In this document: positions 43,426 through 51,346 of the stretch, in pieces
Layout: the number at the start of each line of letters is the position of its first letter
Numbering within the stretch: the stretch's first letter is position 1
DNA from: Candidatus Nitrosopelagicus sp.
GTDB lineage: Archaea > Thermoproteota > Nitrososphaeria > Nitrososphaerales > Nitrosopumilaceae
Assembly (NCBI GenBank): GCA_028345195.1
Contig: JAOMCX010000001.1
Coordinates: 124,683 to 188,682, forward strand
Length of the DNA stretch: 64,000 bases
Direction of reading: 5' to 3'
Notes under the pieces: generated by a model
The model's input: only the letters and a program-made list of their open reading frames with translations
Databases searched by the model: none
What the model was told of the DNA's origin: nothing
Program-made: the position numbers and the translations under genes

Positions 43426-43500
43426 TTTTTTATTAATCGATCATTTTCGAATATCGAACATGAAGGTGGATTTAAATATCATTGATATGAGAAATTTACT

Positions 43501-43608
43501 ATGGCAGGTTATGAAGCCTCAATAGCAGTTTGGATTCCACTAATTGTTGGTCTAGCACCGGGACTAGTTTACTGGTTCGCAATTACTGGAATGAAGAAAA
43601 GAAGATAA
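43501..43608 (+). CDS. 35-residue single-helix membrane protein
   Basis: The frame MAGYEASIAVWIPLIVGLAP continues with GLVYWFAITG and a KKRR end. It is one membrane helix with a basic cytoplasmic tail and no disruptive residue. ATTTAAATAT at about 43471-43480 is 21-30 bp upstream, a proper archaeal promoter for a leaderless gene, and T-rich tracts follow the stop. Function unknown. Such micro-proteins often serve as small subunits of membrane complexes. Confidence 0.6.
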   Translation: MAGYEASIAVWIPLIVGLAPGLVYWFAITGMKKRR

Positions 43609-43694
43609 TCTTCTATCAAATCTTTTTACTTATTTTATTTTTCTTTAATTCAATATTATTTGATAAATCCTAATTTTTTACAGAATCCGAGAGT

Positions 43695-43737
43695 TTATGT
43701 TAAACAAAACCATCCCTATACGTGATGTTTAACATAA
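43695..43737. promoter_or_regulatory. 12-bp inverted repeat spanning the coaD promoter and start
   Basis: TTATGTTAAACA (43695-43706) and TGTTTAACATAA (43726-43737) are perfect inverted copies separated by 19 bp. The left arm covers the expected TATA position and the right arm covers the coaD start codon (ATG 43725). This suits an operator for a dimeric repressor or an mRNA hairpin hiding the start. Confidence 0.5.
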
Positions 43738-44189
43738 CTGCATTAGGTGGTACTTTTGATATCATTCATGTCGGCCATATCGAATTAATCCAAAAAGCAG
43801 TATCTATTTCTGATAAAATAATAATTGGTCTAACATCTGACGCTTTTATTTCAAAGAATGATAAAAAGATCATAAATAATTTTGAACAGAGATCTGAAAA
43901 TCTAGAAAAAATAATTCATGAAAAATTCCCTGATTGTTCTTTTGAGATTGCAAAATTAGATGATGATTTTGGTCCTGCAGTAATTCAAGGAGATGTTGAT
44001 GCTTTGGTAGTAAGTGAAGAAACCAGCAAAAAAGGTGCTATTTTGAATGCTTTACGCAAAGAACGAAAACTTGACCCTGTCGAAATCATCATTATTCCTA
44101 TGAAAATGGCATCTGACGGAAATAGAATCTCATCTACACGTATACGAAATTCTGAAATTGATAGTTCTGGAAATATCTTAGTTGACTAA
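43725..44189 (+). CDS. coaD: Phosphopantetheine adenylyltransferase (archaeal CoaD type)
   Basis: The enzyme adds AMP to 4'-phosphopantetheine in coenzyme A synthesis. The nucleotidyltransferase signature GGTFDIIHVGH is at residues 8-18, followed by IGLTSDAFISK, DALVVSEET and the C-terminal ISSTRIR (ISSTxxR). At 154 residues it fits the archaeal/eukaryotic PPAT group. Start: ATG at 43725 (a GTG lies at 43722). An inverted repeat overlaps the start. Confidence 0.92.
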   Translation: MFNITALGGTFDIIHVGHIELIQKAVSISDKIIIGLTSDAFISKNDKKIINNFEQRSENLEKIIHEKFPDCSFEIAKLDDDFGPAVIQGDVDALVVSEETSKKGAILNALRKERKLDPVEIIIIPMKMASDGNRISSTRIRNSEIDSSGNILVD

Positions 44190-44244
44190 TCGCTGTTCAT
44201 AAATTGAGTAATCCTGATAAAACAAAAATTTTCGATATTTTATA

Positions 44245-44574
44245 ATGTCAATAATTCATCCATTATTACAAAAATTGCAGAATGATGTTCAGCAATTACA
44301 AAAAGGACTACAACCAGATCATCTGTCTTTTTGGTATCAGAAAATTATTGTTGATACGAAAGAAATGGCTCCTCCATGGTTACAAGATAAAATTAATGTA
44401 AAACAAGATCCAATTTTACCAATGAAATTCAATCTTGATATTTCCAAAAGAGCAGTTAGATATTTTATGATTGCAGTTGAAAATAATTTGCCACAAATGC
44501 CTTACTCCACACAGCTTTATTTTTTGAAAGTCCAAGAAATATTAGGTTTTGAAATGGATAAATCGTTAGTTTAG
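44245..44574 (+). CDS. Unknown 109-residue helical protein
   Basis: The soluble protein starts MSIIHPLLQKLQNDVQQLQKG, with a middle region DKINVKQDPILPMKFNLDISKRAVRYFMIAVE and a C-terminal helix QLYFLKVQEILGFEMD. No signal, membrane helix or motif. Its end overlaps the convergent gene by 9 bp. It is 56 bp after coaD on the same strand. Function not recognised. Confidence 0.65.
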   Translation: MSIIHPLLQKLQNDVQQLQKGLQPDHLSFWYQKIIVDTKEMAPPWLQDKINVKQDPILPMKFNLDISKRAVRYFMIAVENNLPQMPYSTQLYFLKVQEILGFEMDKSLV

Positions 44575-44859
44575 ATTTTCTTTAACAATTTCTACAAATT
44601 CCTCATTTGTTGAGGTATCGATAATTTTGGCTTTTTTCTCAATAACTGATTGCATGAAATCTGTAAATCTAGAAACTTGTTCTTTATCTTTTAACACTAA
44701 ACTGTGTACAGATTTGTCTTTTATAGAAATTACAACCTCTGTTTCAAACACATCTATTATTTCTGTAATGAAGGTTTCATTTCCTTCTTTTACAAAAATT
44801 AAGCTAGCTAACTTCAATGCTTCATACTTGTCTTGTGTGACAATCTTGACTTTATTCAT
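44566..44859 (-). CDS. Unknown 97-residue alpha/beta protein
   Basis: The protein MNKVKIVTQDKYEALKLASL... shows helix-strand alternation (ETFITEIIDVFETEVVISIKDK) and helix QVSRFTDFMQSVIEKK. It overlaps the end of trpS by 8 bp, so it probably belongs to the trpS operon. No motif identifies a function. Confidence 0.65.
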   Translation of the reverse strand: MNKVKIVTQDKYEALKLASLIFVKEGNETFITEIIDVFETEVVISIKDKSVHSLVLKDKEQVSRFTDFMQSVIEKKAKIIDTSTNEEFVEIVKENLN

Positions 44860-45964
44860 CTGATAGTAGGAATTTTGATAAATTCTTTTTTGCCTCTTCT
44901 CGTTTTTGTTGATGCATTTTCAAAAATGAATTAATTTTTTCAATTAAAATTGATTTCAATTCTCCAGTTAGCATTTTACCTGATTTATAATCTTCATAAA
45001 TTTTCTTTAATTTTTCATCATTTGGTTCAAAGAATATTCTTAGATATTGAAAAGAGACATCGATGTCTGGATTTCCACCCAGTTCTCTATGTTTTTCAAT
45101 ATCAACTTGTCCACCTGAAAATCCATATTTGTTAATCTTCTTTTTTACTACTTCTGGAGAATCTGTTGTATAGATAGTACTTTTTTCATCTGATGCTGAC
45201 ATTTTTCCACCAGGTCCTGTTAGGGATGGAATCATAATGTTATGTATCAAAGCTGGTTTTGGTTTGTTTATTTTTGGTGCAACATCTCTGGTAATTCTGA
45301 AATGAGGATCTTGGTCTACTCCAAGTGGAATTAACACTGGTAAATCTTCAATGAAACATGGTGCTGATTGTAATGATGTATAGAAAATCATCCCAACATT
45401 AGTATCATTTGTAAAACCAAATACGGCTTTTGTATTTGAAAAATTAATTTTCTTTGCAACTTGAGCTGCAATAGGATATAATTTTTTGATATTTCTAGTA
45501 TTGATTATTATTTTTGTTTTCTCTGGATTAAATCCAAGTGCAATAAAGTCTAAGGCATTTTCTAATGCAAATTTACCAGTATCTTCCAACGTCAAGTCAG
45601 ATTTTGTATAAAATTTCTCATCATCTGTTAATTGAAAGTAGATATTCACATCAAATTTTTCCTGTAACCATTTTGCAAAAACCCATGGAACCAAGTGACC
45701 AATGTGGGTATTACCTGATGGACCTCGTCCTGTGTACAAGAAGAACTTTTTTCCTTTTTCAAAATTTTCTAAAATAACATTTAGATCTCTATGAGAAAAG
45801 AAAATCCCTCGTCTTAACATGAAATGATCTTCTCCTGTAATTTGCTTTATTTTTGATAGAATTTCCGGTGAAATTTTTTGAGTTCCAAATTGTTTAGTTA
45901 ATTTATCATAATCTATGTCTCCTTCCACGTTCCATGGAGTTACGACAAATTCATCTGATGACAT
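44852..45964 (-). CDS. trpS: Tryptophanyl-tRNA synthetase
   Basis: The class I synthetase has the ATP motif GRGPSGNTHIGHLVPW (HIGH), LGVDQDPHFRITRDVAPKI, and the KMSAS loop in GPGGKMSASDEKSTIYTTD. At 370 residues it matches archaeal/eukaryotic TrpRS. It is divergent from pheS with about 50 bp between starts. The window also holds tRNA-Trp (53631). Confidence 0.96.
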   Translation of the reverse strand: MSSDEFVVTPWNVEGDIDYDKLTKQFGTQKISPEILSKIKQITGEDHFMLRRGIFFSHRDLNVILENFEKGKKFFLYTGRGPSGNTHIGHLVPWVFAKWLQEKFDVNIYFQLTDDEKFYTKSDLTLEDTGKFALENALDFIALGFNPEKTKIIINTRNIKKLYPIAAQVAKKINFSNTKAVFGFTNDTNVGMIFYTSLQSAPCFIEDLPVLIPLGVDQDPHFRITRDVAPKINKPKPALIHNIMIPSLTGPGGKMSASDEKSTIYTTDSPEVVKKKINKYGFSGGQVDIEKHRELGGNPDIDVSFQYLRIFFEPNDEKLKKIYEDYKSGKMLTGELKSILIEKINSFLKMHQQKREEAKKNLSKFLLSDE

Positions 45965-46015
45965 TCAAGTTTGACTTAGGTTAAGCTTTAAAAAGTCTTT
46001 TTGGGACGTTGTACT

Positions 46016-47413
46016 GTGTCACAAGTTTTTCATGATATAGAAAAAAAAATTTTAGAAACACTACAAAAAGTTCCAAATCAAACTCCTGAGCAATTATCAA
46101 CAAATACTGAACTTTCAATTGATCAAGTTCGTAGAGGAATTGAATGGTTACGATTGAAGGACCTAGCAATAGTGGATGAATCTCAAAAAGTAACCTTCTC
46201 CTTAGGTCCAAATGGACTTGATTCTTTAAAAAATGGATTGCCTGAACGAAAGCTCATCAATATGCTAAAAGATGAACCTAAAACATTTGATCAAATTCGT
46301 TCTGCATTATCTGGTGCTGGATTTAATGTGGCAATTGCCAATGCTAAAAAAAATGGTTGGATAAAAATTGAAAAAAATAATTCTGAATCTTTAGTATCAA
46401 TCAAAGAAAAACCAATAGAAACACCTGAAGAAAAACTTCTTTCATTCATAGGAGAAAAAACTATCTCACAAGAACAAGTTTCCAATCCTTTAGCTATGAA
46501 AATTTTACTTTCTAGACCAAATTACATTATAGAAACTTCGGAAAAAACAAAAACCATATCATTAACCGACGCCGCACTTTCTCTTGATACTAGTGCATCT
46601 TCTAGTGGGGCAATTGATGTTGAAGCCGATGTACCTTCTGTCTTTGCAGCCAGAACTCATCCGTTACAAGATACTATTGATGAAATACGCGAAATCTTTG
46701 TCAATCTTGGTTTCTCTGAAATCTTAGGAAACATGACACAATCCAGTTTCTGGAATTTTGATGCTTTGTTTACTCCTCAAGATCATCCTGCAAGAGAACT
46801 TCAAGATACTTTCTACCTAGAAAATCTAGAATCAAAAAATCCTGCTACTTCATCTCAAATAAAAAATGTATCTTCATCTCATAATAAAAACTGGAAATAT
46901 GACTGGAAATTATCTGAATCACAAAAAATGGTTTTACGAACACATACTACCTGTGTCACTATAAAATATCTTGCAGAACAAAAACCTGAAAATGCAAGAA
47001 TATTTTCATTAGGTCGAGTATTTAGAAATGAGAAAGTTAGTTACAAACATCTTGTTGAATTTAATCAAATTGAAGGAATTGTTATTGGAAACAATACTAC
47101 ATTACGAGATTTAATGGGAATACAAAAAGAATTTTATAAAAAATTAGGGTTAACAAAAATTAAATTTTGGCCAACATTTTTTCCATACACTGAACCATCT
47201 TTACAAACAATGGTGTACAATGAAAAATTAGGAAAATGGATTGAACTTTTTGGTATGGGAATTTTTAGACCTGAAGTAACAAAGCCACTTGGTATTGACA
47301 AACCTGTTTTAGCTTGGGGAGGAGGAATTGAAAGAATTGCAATGCTAAAGTATGAACTAGATGATGTCAGAGAATTTTACAACAATAATCTAAGTTGGTT
47401 GAGGAGTGCATAA
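46016..47413 (+). CDS. pheS: Phenylalanyl-tRNA synthetase alpha subunit
   Basis: The class II alpha subunit of PheRS has N-terminal winged helices (VFHDIEKKILETLQKVPNQTPEQLS, VRRGIEWLRLKDLAIV) and a catalytic core with THPLQDTIDEIREIFVNLGFSEILG, FTPQDHPARELQDTFYL, VLRTHTTCVTIKYLAEQ, VFRNEKVSYKHLVEFNQIEG, and motif 3 GGGIERIAMLKYELDDVREFYNNNLSWLR. I prefer the GTG start at 46016 over TTG at 46001. It is followed with no gap by pheT. Confidence 0.96.
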   Translation: MSQVFHDIEKKILETLQKVPNQTPEQLSTNTELSIDQVRRGIEWLRLKDLAIVDESQKVTFSLGPNGLDSLKNGLPERKLINMLKDEPKTFDQIRSALSGAGFNVAIANAKKNGWIKIEKNNSESLVSIKEKPIETPEEKLLSFIGEKTISQEQVSNPLAMKILLSRPNYIIETSEKTKTISLTDAALSLDTSASSSGAIDVEADVPSVFAARTHPLQDTIDEIREIFVNLGFSEILGNMTQSSFWNFDALFTPQDHPARELQDTFYLENLESKNPATSSQIKNVSSSHNKNWKYDWKLSESQKMVLRTHTTCVTIKYLAEQKPENARIFSLGRVFRNEKVSYKHLVEFNQIEGIVIGNNTTLRDLMGIQKEFYKKLGLTKIKFWPTFFPYTEPSLQTMVYNEKLGKWIELFGMGIFRPEVTKPLGIDKPVLAWGGGIERIAMLKYELDDVREFYNNNLSWLRSA

Positions 47414-49057
47414 TTGCCTGTTGTTGAATTAAACATTAATCGAATTAGAAAATTAGTTTCTGGAAATGTTACGCGTAAACAAATTCTTGATGTGTTACCA
47501 TTTCTTGGTTTAGATATTGAATCTGAAGAAGGAGATGAAATTAGAATTGAATATAGTCCAAATAGACCTGATTACTCTACAGATTATGGAATTGCAACTG
47601 GTTTACAAGGTCTATTAGGAATAAAAAAAGGAATTCAAAAAACTCCCATCAAGAAAAAAGGAAATTATTCAATTAAGGTTGAATCAACTGTAACAAAGAT
47701 TCGACCATATGTAACTGGAATTATGGCAAGTAATGGAAAACTAGATGATGTTGCAATAAAACAATTGATGAACATGCAAGAAGATCTGCATGATGGAATA
47801 GGAAGGAAAAGAAAAAAATCATCTATTGGATTACATGATGCGGATAAGATCTCTTTTCCTTTAACATACACAACAGTATCAAGAGAGCACAAATTTGTCC
47901 CGTTAAACGGTAGTACTGAACAAACAATTAATGAAATTTTAGCCAATACTGAGGTAGGACAAAATTATGGTTCAGTAATTGAAAATACTAAAAATGTGCC
48001 TATAATTTTTGATTCAGACCAAAACACTATCTCCTTTCCTCCGATAATTAATTCTGCATTAACAACTGTCACATCAAACACCAAAAATATTCTAATTGAA
48101 GTAACCGGAATTGATAAGGAGGCAGCCGAAGACATGCTTTCTGTAGTAGTATCCATTTTACAAACTGCTGGATTTGAATTTAATGAATTAAAAATAACTG
48201 GAAACAAAAATTCTACGCCTCAACTAAAGGAAAAAACCATGATCTATGATCCAAAATTCACTTCTGAAATAATTGGAATAGAAATGAGTCCATCAAACAT
48301 GGTCACATGTCTAAAAAAATGTAGATTAGATGCATCAGTAAAAGGTAAAAAAATTACTTGCATTATTCCTCGATACAGATTTGATATATTCAGTCCCATG
48401 GATTTGACAGAAGAAATTGCACTTGGATATGGAATTGCAAACATCGAACCAAAATTGTCACCATCTACAACAATTGGTCAAAAAAATGATGTAACAATTA
48501 AAACAAAACTGATTAGTCAAACTGCAGTTGGTCTTGGATTCCTTGAAGCAATGAATTCTAGTCTTACAAGTAAAAAAGTTCTATACGAAATGACAAAAAG
48601 GGATTCATCTCAAATAATTTCTGTACTAGATTCAAAAAGTCAAGAGCACACAATTCTTCGTGATTCTCTTTTACCTAGCTTGTTAGATAATCTTTCAAAA
48701 AATATTCATGAATCATATCCACAAAAATTATTTGAAACTGGTGTAGTATTTTCCAAAGGAAAACCTATTGACGAATCAATCAATTTGGCAATAATAATTG
48801 CGTACAAGGATACAAGTTATTCTGAAATTAAAGCAATAATGCAGTCTCTTCTTAGAACCAATTTCAAAATTAATTCAGAAACAAAAACTTCCAAAAATAA
48901 TGAATTATTTTCAAAAGGTAGGCATGCTGATATTTTTGTAAATGAGAAGAAAGTTGGAGAGATTGGAGAAATTGATTCTAATATATTAGAAAATTTCAGA
49001 ATCAGAACTTCTGTAGTAGGTTTTGAGATAAAATTATCTGGATTAATATTTGACTAG
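47414..49057 (+). CDS. pheT: Phenylalanyl-tRNA synthetase beta subunit
   Basis: The 547-residue archaeal-type PheT starts with TTG directly after the pheS TAA (MPVVELNINRIRKLVSG). B1-like DIESEEGDEIRIEYSPNRPDYSTDYGIATG, B3/B4 core, and the catalytic-like fold near DLTEEIALGYGIANIEP and DSKSQEHTILRDSLLPSLLDNLSKN are visible. It forms the alpha2beta2 PheRS with pheS. A structured, non-coding segment follows. Confidence 0.95.
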   Translation: MPVVELNINRIRKLVSGNVTRKQILDVLPFLGLDIESEEGDEIRIEYSPNRPDYSTDYGIATGLQGLLGIKKGIQKTPIKKKGNYSIKVESTVTKIRPYVTGIMASNGKLDDVAIKQLMNMQEDLHDGIGRKRKKSSIGLHDADKISFPLTYTTVSREHKFVPLNGSTEQTINEILANTEVGQNYGSVIENTKNVPIIFDSDQNTISFPPIINSALTTVTSNTKNILIEVTGIDKEAAEDMLSVVVSILQTAGFEFNELKITGNKNSTPQLKEKTMIYDPKFTSEIIGIEMSPSNMVTCLKKCRLDASVKGKKITCIIPRYRFDIFSPMDLTEEIALGYGIANIEPKLSPSTTIGQKNDVTIKTKLISQTAVGLGFLEAMNSSLTSKKVLYEMTKRDSSQIISVLDSKSQEHTILRDSLLPSLLDNLSKNIHESYPQKLFETGVVFSKGKPIDESINLAIIIAYKDTSYSEIKAIMQSLLRTNFKINSETKTSKNNELFSKGRHADIFVNEKKVGEIGEIDSNILENFRIRTSVVGFEIKLSGLIFD

Positions 49058-49070
49058 CTGAAATTAGTAA

Positions 49071-49242
49071 TGCCCAAAGAGCACGCATTCAGACGGATTA
49101 GGATGACGAGATCGTAATGATTACAATGATTTCTAATTCACCCAGGTTTGCGACATATCGGGCAACCCCGGTTTCAGATCTGAAATGAGGATTTGGCTAA
49201 AACCAATGATTTTTTGCGAGTCAGGACCGGGGAACATTTTTT
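49071..49242 (+). ncRNA. Candidate structured RNA downstream of pheT
   Basis: A GC-richer segment in a 226-bp gap. CCCCGG (49166-49171) can pair with CCGGGG (49227-49232), enclosing TTTCA-GATC-TGAAA (49172-49185) and TTGG-CTAAAA-CCAA (49193-49206), i.e. a three-way junction. Upstream TGCCC (49071-49075) can pair with GGGCA (49160-49164). The 3' edge is AACA followed by TTTTTT (49237-49242), so an H/ACA-type guide RNA is one reading. Strand and class are inferred. Confidence 0.45.
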
Positions 49243-49283
49243 AAAATTTTAAATGTGGATTTCTAAAAATAATTTTGACTGAA

Positions 49284-49703
49284 ATGGTAAATTATTGGCT
49301 TGCAAAACAGGAACCAAGTGGACCACGTGGTTATCATATTCTTGATCTAAAAAAAGACAAAACAACTGTTTGGGATGGCATCCATAACAATCAAGCACTA
49401 AAGTTTATGCGTGATGCAAAAAAAGGTGACGAAATTATCTATTATCATACGGGTGTTGAAAGACAGGCAGTTGGAATAATGACAATTACTTCTGATCCAT
49501 ACCCTAACCCAAAAGAAGATAACAAACGATTCATTGTTGTAGATGTAAAATTTAAAAAATTATTCAAAACTCCTATCACACTTGACGAAATGAAACTTCA
49601 AAAAAGTTTCAAAAATTGGGAACTATTGAGAATAATGAGATTATCTTTCATGCCTGTCCCTCCAAATATTTGGAAAACCATTTTAAAATTATCTGATAAA
49701 TAA
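49284..49703 (+). CDS. EVE-domain protein
   Basis: The PUA-like EVE fold is thought to bind modified bases in RNA or DNA. Seen: NYWLAKQEPSGPRGYHILDLKKDKTTVWDGIHNNQALKFMRDAKKGDEIIYYHTG, then AVGIMTITSDPYPNP, RFIVVDVKFKKLFKTPITLDEMK, and LSFMPVPPNIWKTIL. At 139 residues it is full length. I chose the ATG at 49284; TTG at 49275 adds three residues. Confidence 0.92.
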   Translation: MVNYWLAKQEPSGPRGYHILDLKKDKTTVWDGIHNNQALKFMRDAKKGDEIIYYHTGVERQAVGIMTITSDPYPNPKEDNKRFIVVDVKFKKLFKTPITLDEMKLQKSFKNWELLRIMRLSFMPVPPNIWKTILKLSDK

Positions 49704-49749
49704 TTTTCCCAATAGGATAATTGATATACATGAACCTTGTAGTTTTACT

Positions 49750-49989
49750 ATGGCAACAGCATATGTACTCATTAACTGTGAGCTTGGTTCTGAGGAAGCA
49801 ATTATCGGTCAGTTAAAAAATCTAGAAGGAGTAATAGAAGTTCACGGTACATTCGGTGCTTACGACATTTTGGCAAAAATTGAATCGTCAACAGTTGAAG
49901 CATTACGTGAAACAATTACTTGGAAGATTAGAAAAATAGAAAAGATTAGATCAACCCTAACCCTAATGGGTATAGAAGGTCAAACCTAA
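49750..49989 (+). CDS. Stand-alone Lrp/AsnC ligand-binding (RAM) domain protein
   Basis: The 79-residue protein equals the RAM effector-binding domain of Lrp regulators without a DNA-binding part: AYVLINCELGSEEAIIGQLKNLEGVIEVHGTFGAYDILAKIESSTVEALRETITWKIRKIEKIRSTLTLMGIEGQ. Such proteins may sense amino acids or pair with full Lrp proteins. It has its own start ATG at 49750 after an AT-rich region. Confidence 0.9.
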   Translation: MATAYVLINCELGSEEAIIGQLKNLEGVIEVHGTFGAYDILAKIESSTVEALRETITWKIRKIEKIRSTLTLMGIEGQT

Positions 49990-50009
49990 TCACTACTCTT
50001 TTTGTTAAA

Positions 50010-50576
50010 ATGCTCTTACACTTTATTTTTGTAATCAAAGAAGAGGATCTTCCACATCGTAAAGAGGAATTTGAATATGTAAAATCCATGGCAAAATTCT
50101 TCCAAAAATGGATTAAAGAAAATTTTTCAATATCGTATGAAATTCAATGTGATGAAATGATTACAGAACCTCGCAGTATACTTCAGAAACTGGATTCTCA
50201 TACTTTGTTAGATGATCACCGTCAACGTGGAAAAGAAATTTATCATTTCTATCTAACACATTTTAGACCTTTTTGGACTGATTGTACCTGTGAAGGGTTT
50301 CACGCTGAAAATTTTGGAATGGCTCTCTGGCAAAAACCAAAAAATGGTTATGATGAATTATTTCTTGCAGAAAAAAATTGTACTACTGTATGTCATGAAA
50401 TCTTACATGAAATGTTAAGACAGAAAAAACATAAGCGTTACATCGAAGATGTTCATGATTTACAGACGCAGCATCTTTTCAATGATTTACCTTTCATTCA
50501 ATATGATGAAAATTTTCAAGTTACTGAAGATAAACCAAAATTTCTTTCAATGGATATATCGACAATAAAATATTAA
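50010..50576 (+). CDS. Putative zinc metallopeptidase-like protein (HExxH)
   Basis: The 188-residue protein has HEILH in TVCHEILHEMLRQKKHKRYIEDVHD, matching HExxH of zincin proteases with a following Glu/His-rich stretch. The N-terminal half is helical and charged (EDLPHRKEEFEYVKSMAKFFQKWIKENF) and has CTCEGFH and several Cys. It is small for a protease and no other family mark is clear. It overlaps the convergent gene at 50573 by 4 bp. Confidence 0.65.
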   Translation: MLLHFIFVIKEEDLPHRKEEFEYVKSMAKFFQKWIKENFSISYEIQCDEMITEPRSILQKLDSHTLLDDHRQRGKEIYHFYLTHFRPFWTDCTCEGFHAENFGMALWQKPKNGYDELFLAEKNCTTVCHEILHEMLRQKKHKRYIEDVHDLQTQHLFNDLPFIQYDENFQVTEDKPKFLSMDISTIKY

Positions 50577-51205
50577 CATTTTACAACTGAATAAATTCTA
50601 TTTTCAAAATTTGCAGTTTTGAATTCCAGTTTATTTTCTACATCATCTTTTCTTGATTTGCTAAGATTTCCTAATTCAATTAATGCATCCCCTTTGAAAC
50701 CTACCGATGAACCATAAATTGCATCAATGAGTTGTGTTCCATGTTCTCCACTTTTTACATCATCAGCAATTTCATAAAATTTTTCAACATCTTTTTTGTT
50801 TATGGCATTACCTGTTCCTTTGTTAAATGCAATCGCCATATACATTCCATTACTTTTTATTGAAATTGGAATTTTGTGTTCCTTTCCAGATTTTCCTGGA
50901 ATACTTTCATTGATCAAAACTTCACATTTATGATACATACTAGAAACGTATGCAAAAAATCTATACTGTGCATATTTCCCTTTTTTATCTTCTTCACAAT
51001 CGACAAAAATTCTATTCAATAATTCTAATGCTGTGTCATTCATACTTTGTAATCTATCATCTATTCGTCCTCTCTCTAAAAGTTCAGAGTCTGTATCTTT
51101 TGCGACTAATTTTAGAATAAAATCTGGTAAATTGTAATTTTTCAATGCTGTTACATATGCACCAGCTTGTGACATTCCAAATTTTGGAAAACCCTTCTTA
51201 ACCAT
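50573..51205 (-). CDS. Unknown 210-residue protein
   Basis: I chose the ATG at 51205 (MVKKGFPKFGMSQAGAYVTALK); a GTG at 51214 is also in frame. It is soluble and mixed alpha/beta, with two cysteines in the middle (FVDCEEDKKG, HKCEVLINESIPGK) and one terminal Cys. The sequence NGMYMAIAFNKGTGNAINKKDVEKFYEIADD suggests an alpha/beta domain. Function not recognised. It is divergent from the aconitase gene. Confidence 0.68.
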   Translation of the reverse strand: MVKKGFPKFGMSQAGAYVTALKNYNLPDFILKLVAKDTDSELLERGRIDDRLQSMNDTALELLNRIFVDCEEDKKGKYAQYRFFAYVSSMYHKCEVLINESIPGKSGKEHKIPISIKSNGMYMAIAFNKGTGNAINKKDVEKFYEIADDVKSGEHGTQLIDAIYGSSVGFKGDALIELGNLSKSRKDDVENKLEFKTANFENRIYSVVKC

Positions 51206-51316
51206 TGATGTCACATCTCCTAGTTAATTGGCATTTTAATAATAAAAACACAAAGCAAATATTCCATTTTCTCTTATAACTGTATGTTAAAATTCTAAAT
51301 AATCTATCACTGACCG

Positions 51317-51324
51317 TTTATAAA
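51317..51324 (+). promoter_or_regulatory. TATA box of the aconitase gene
   Basis: TTTATAAA lies 23-30 bp before the TTG start at 51347, consistent with a leaderless mRNA and supporting that start. Confidence 0.55.
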
Positions 51325-51330
51325 CTGAAA

Positions 51331-51345
51331 ATTCCATTATGGAAT
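51331..51345. promoter_or_regulatory. Palindrome ATTCCAT-T-ATGGAAT at the aconitase transcription start
   Basis: A perfect 7-bp inverted repeat with a one-base centre sits between the TATA box and the TTG start, where a repressor would block initiation. Confidence 0.5.
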
Positions 51346-51346
51346 A

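Noticed and set aside
49071..49242. SRP or RNase P RNA
   Set aside because: Too short and lacks the conserved SRP domain IV and RNase P core motifs; only a short similarity around GTCAGGACCGG.
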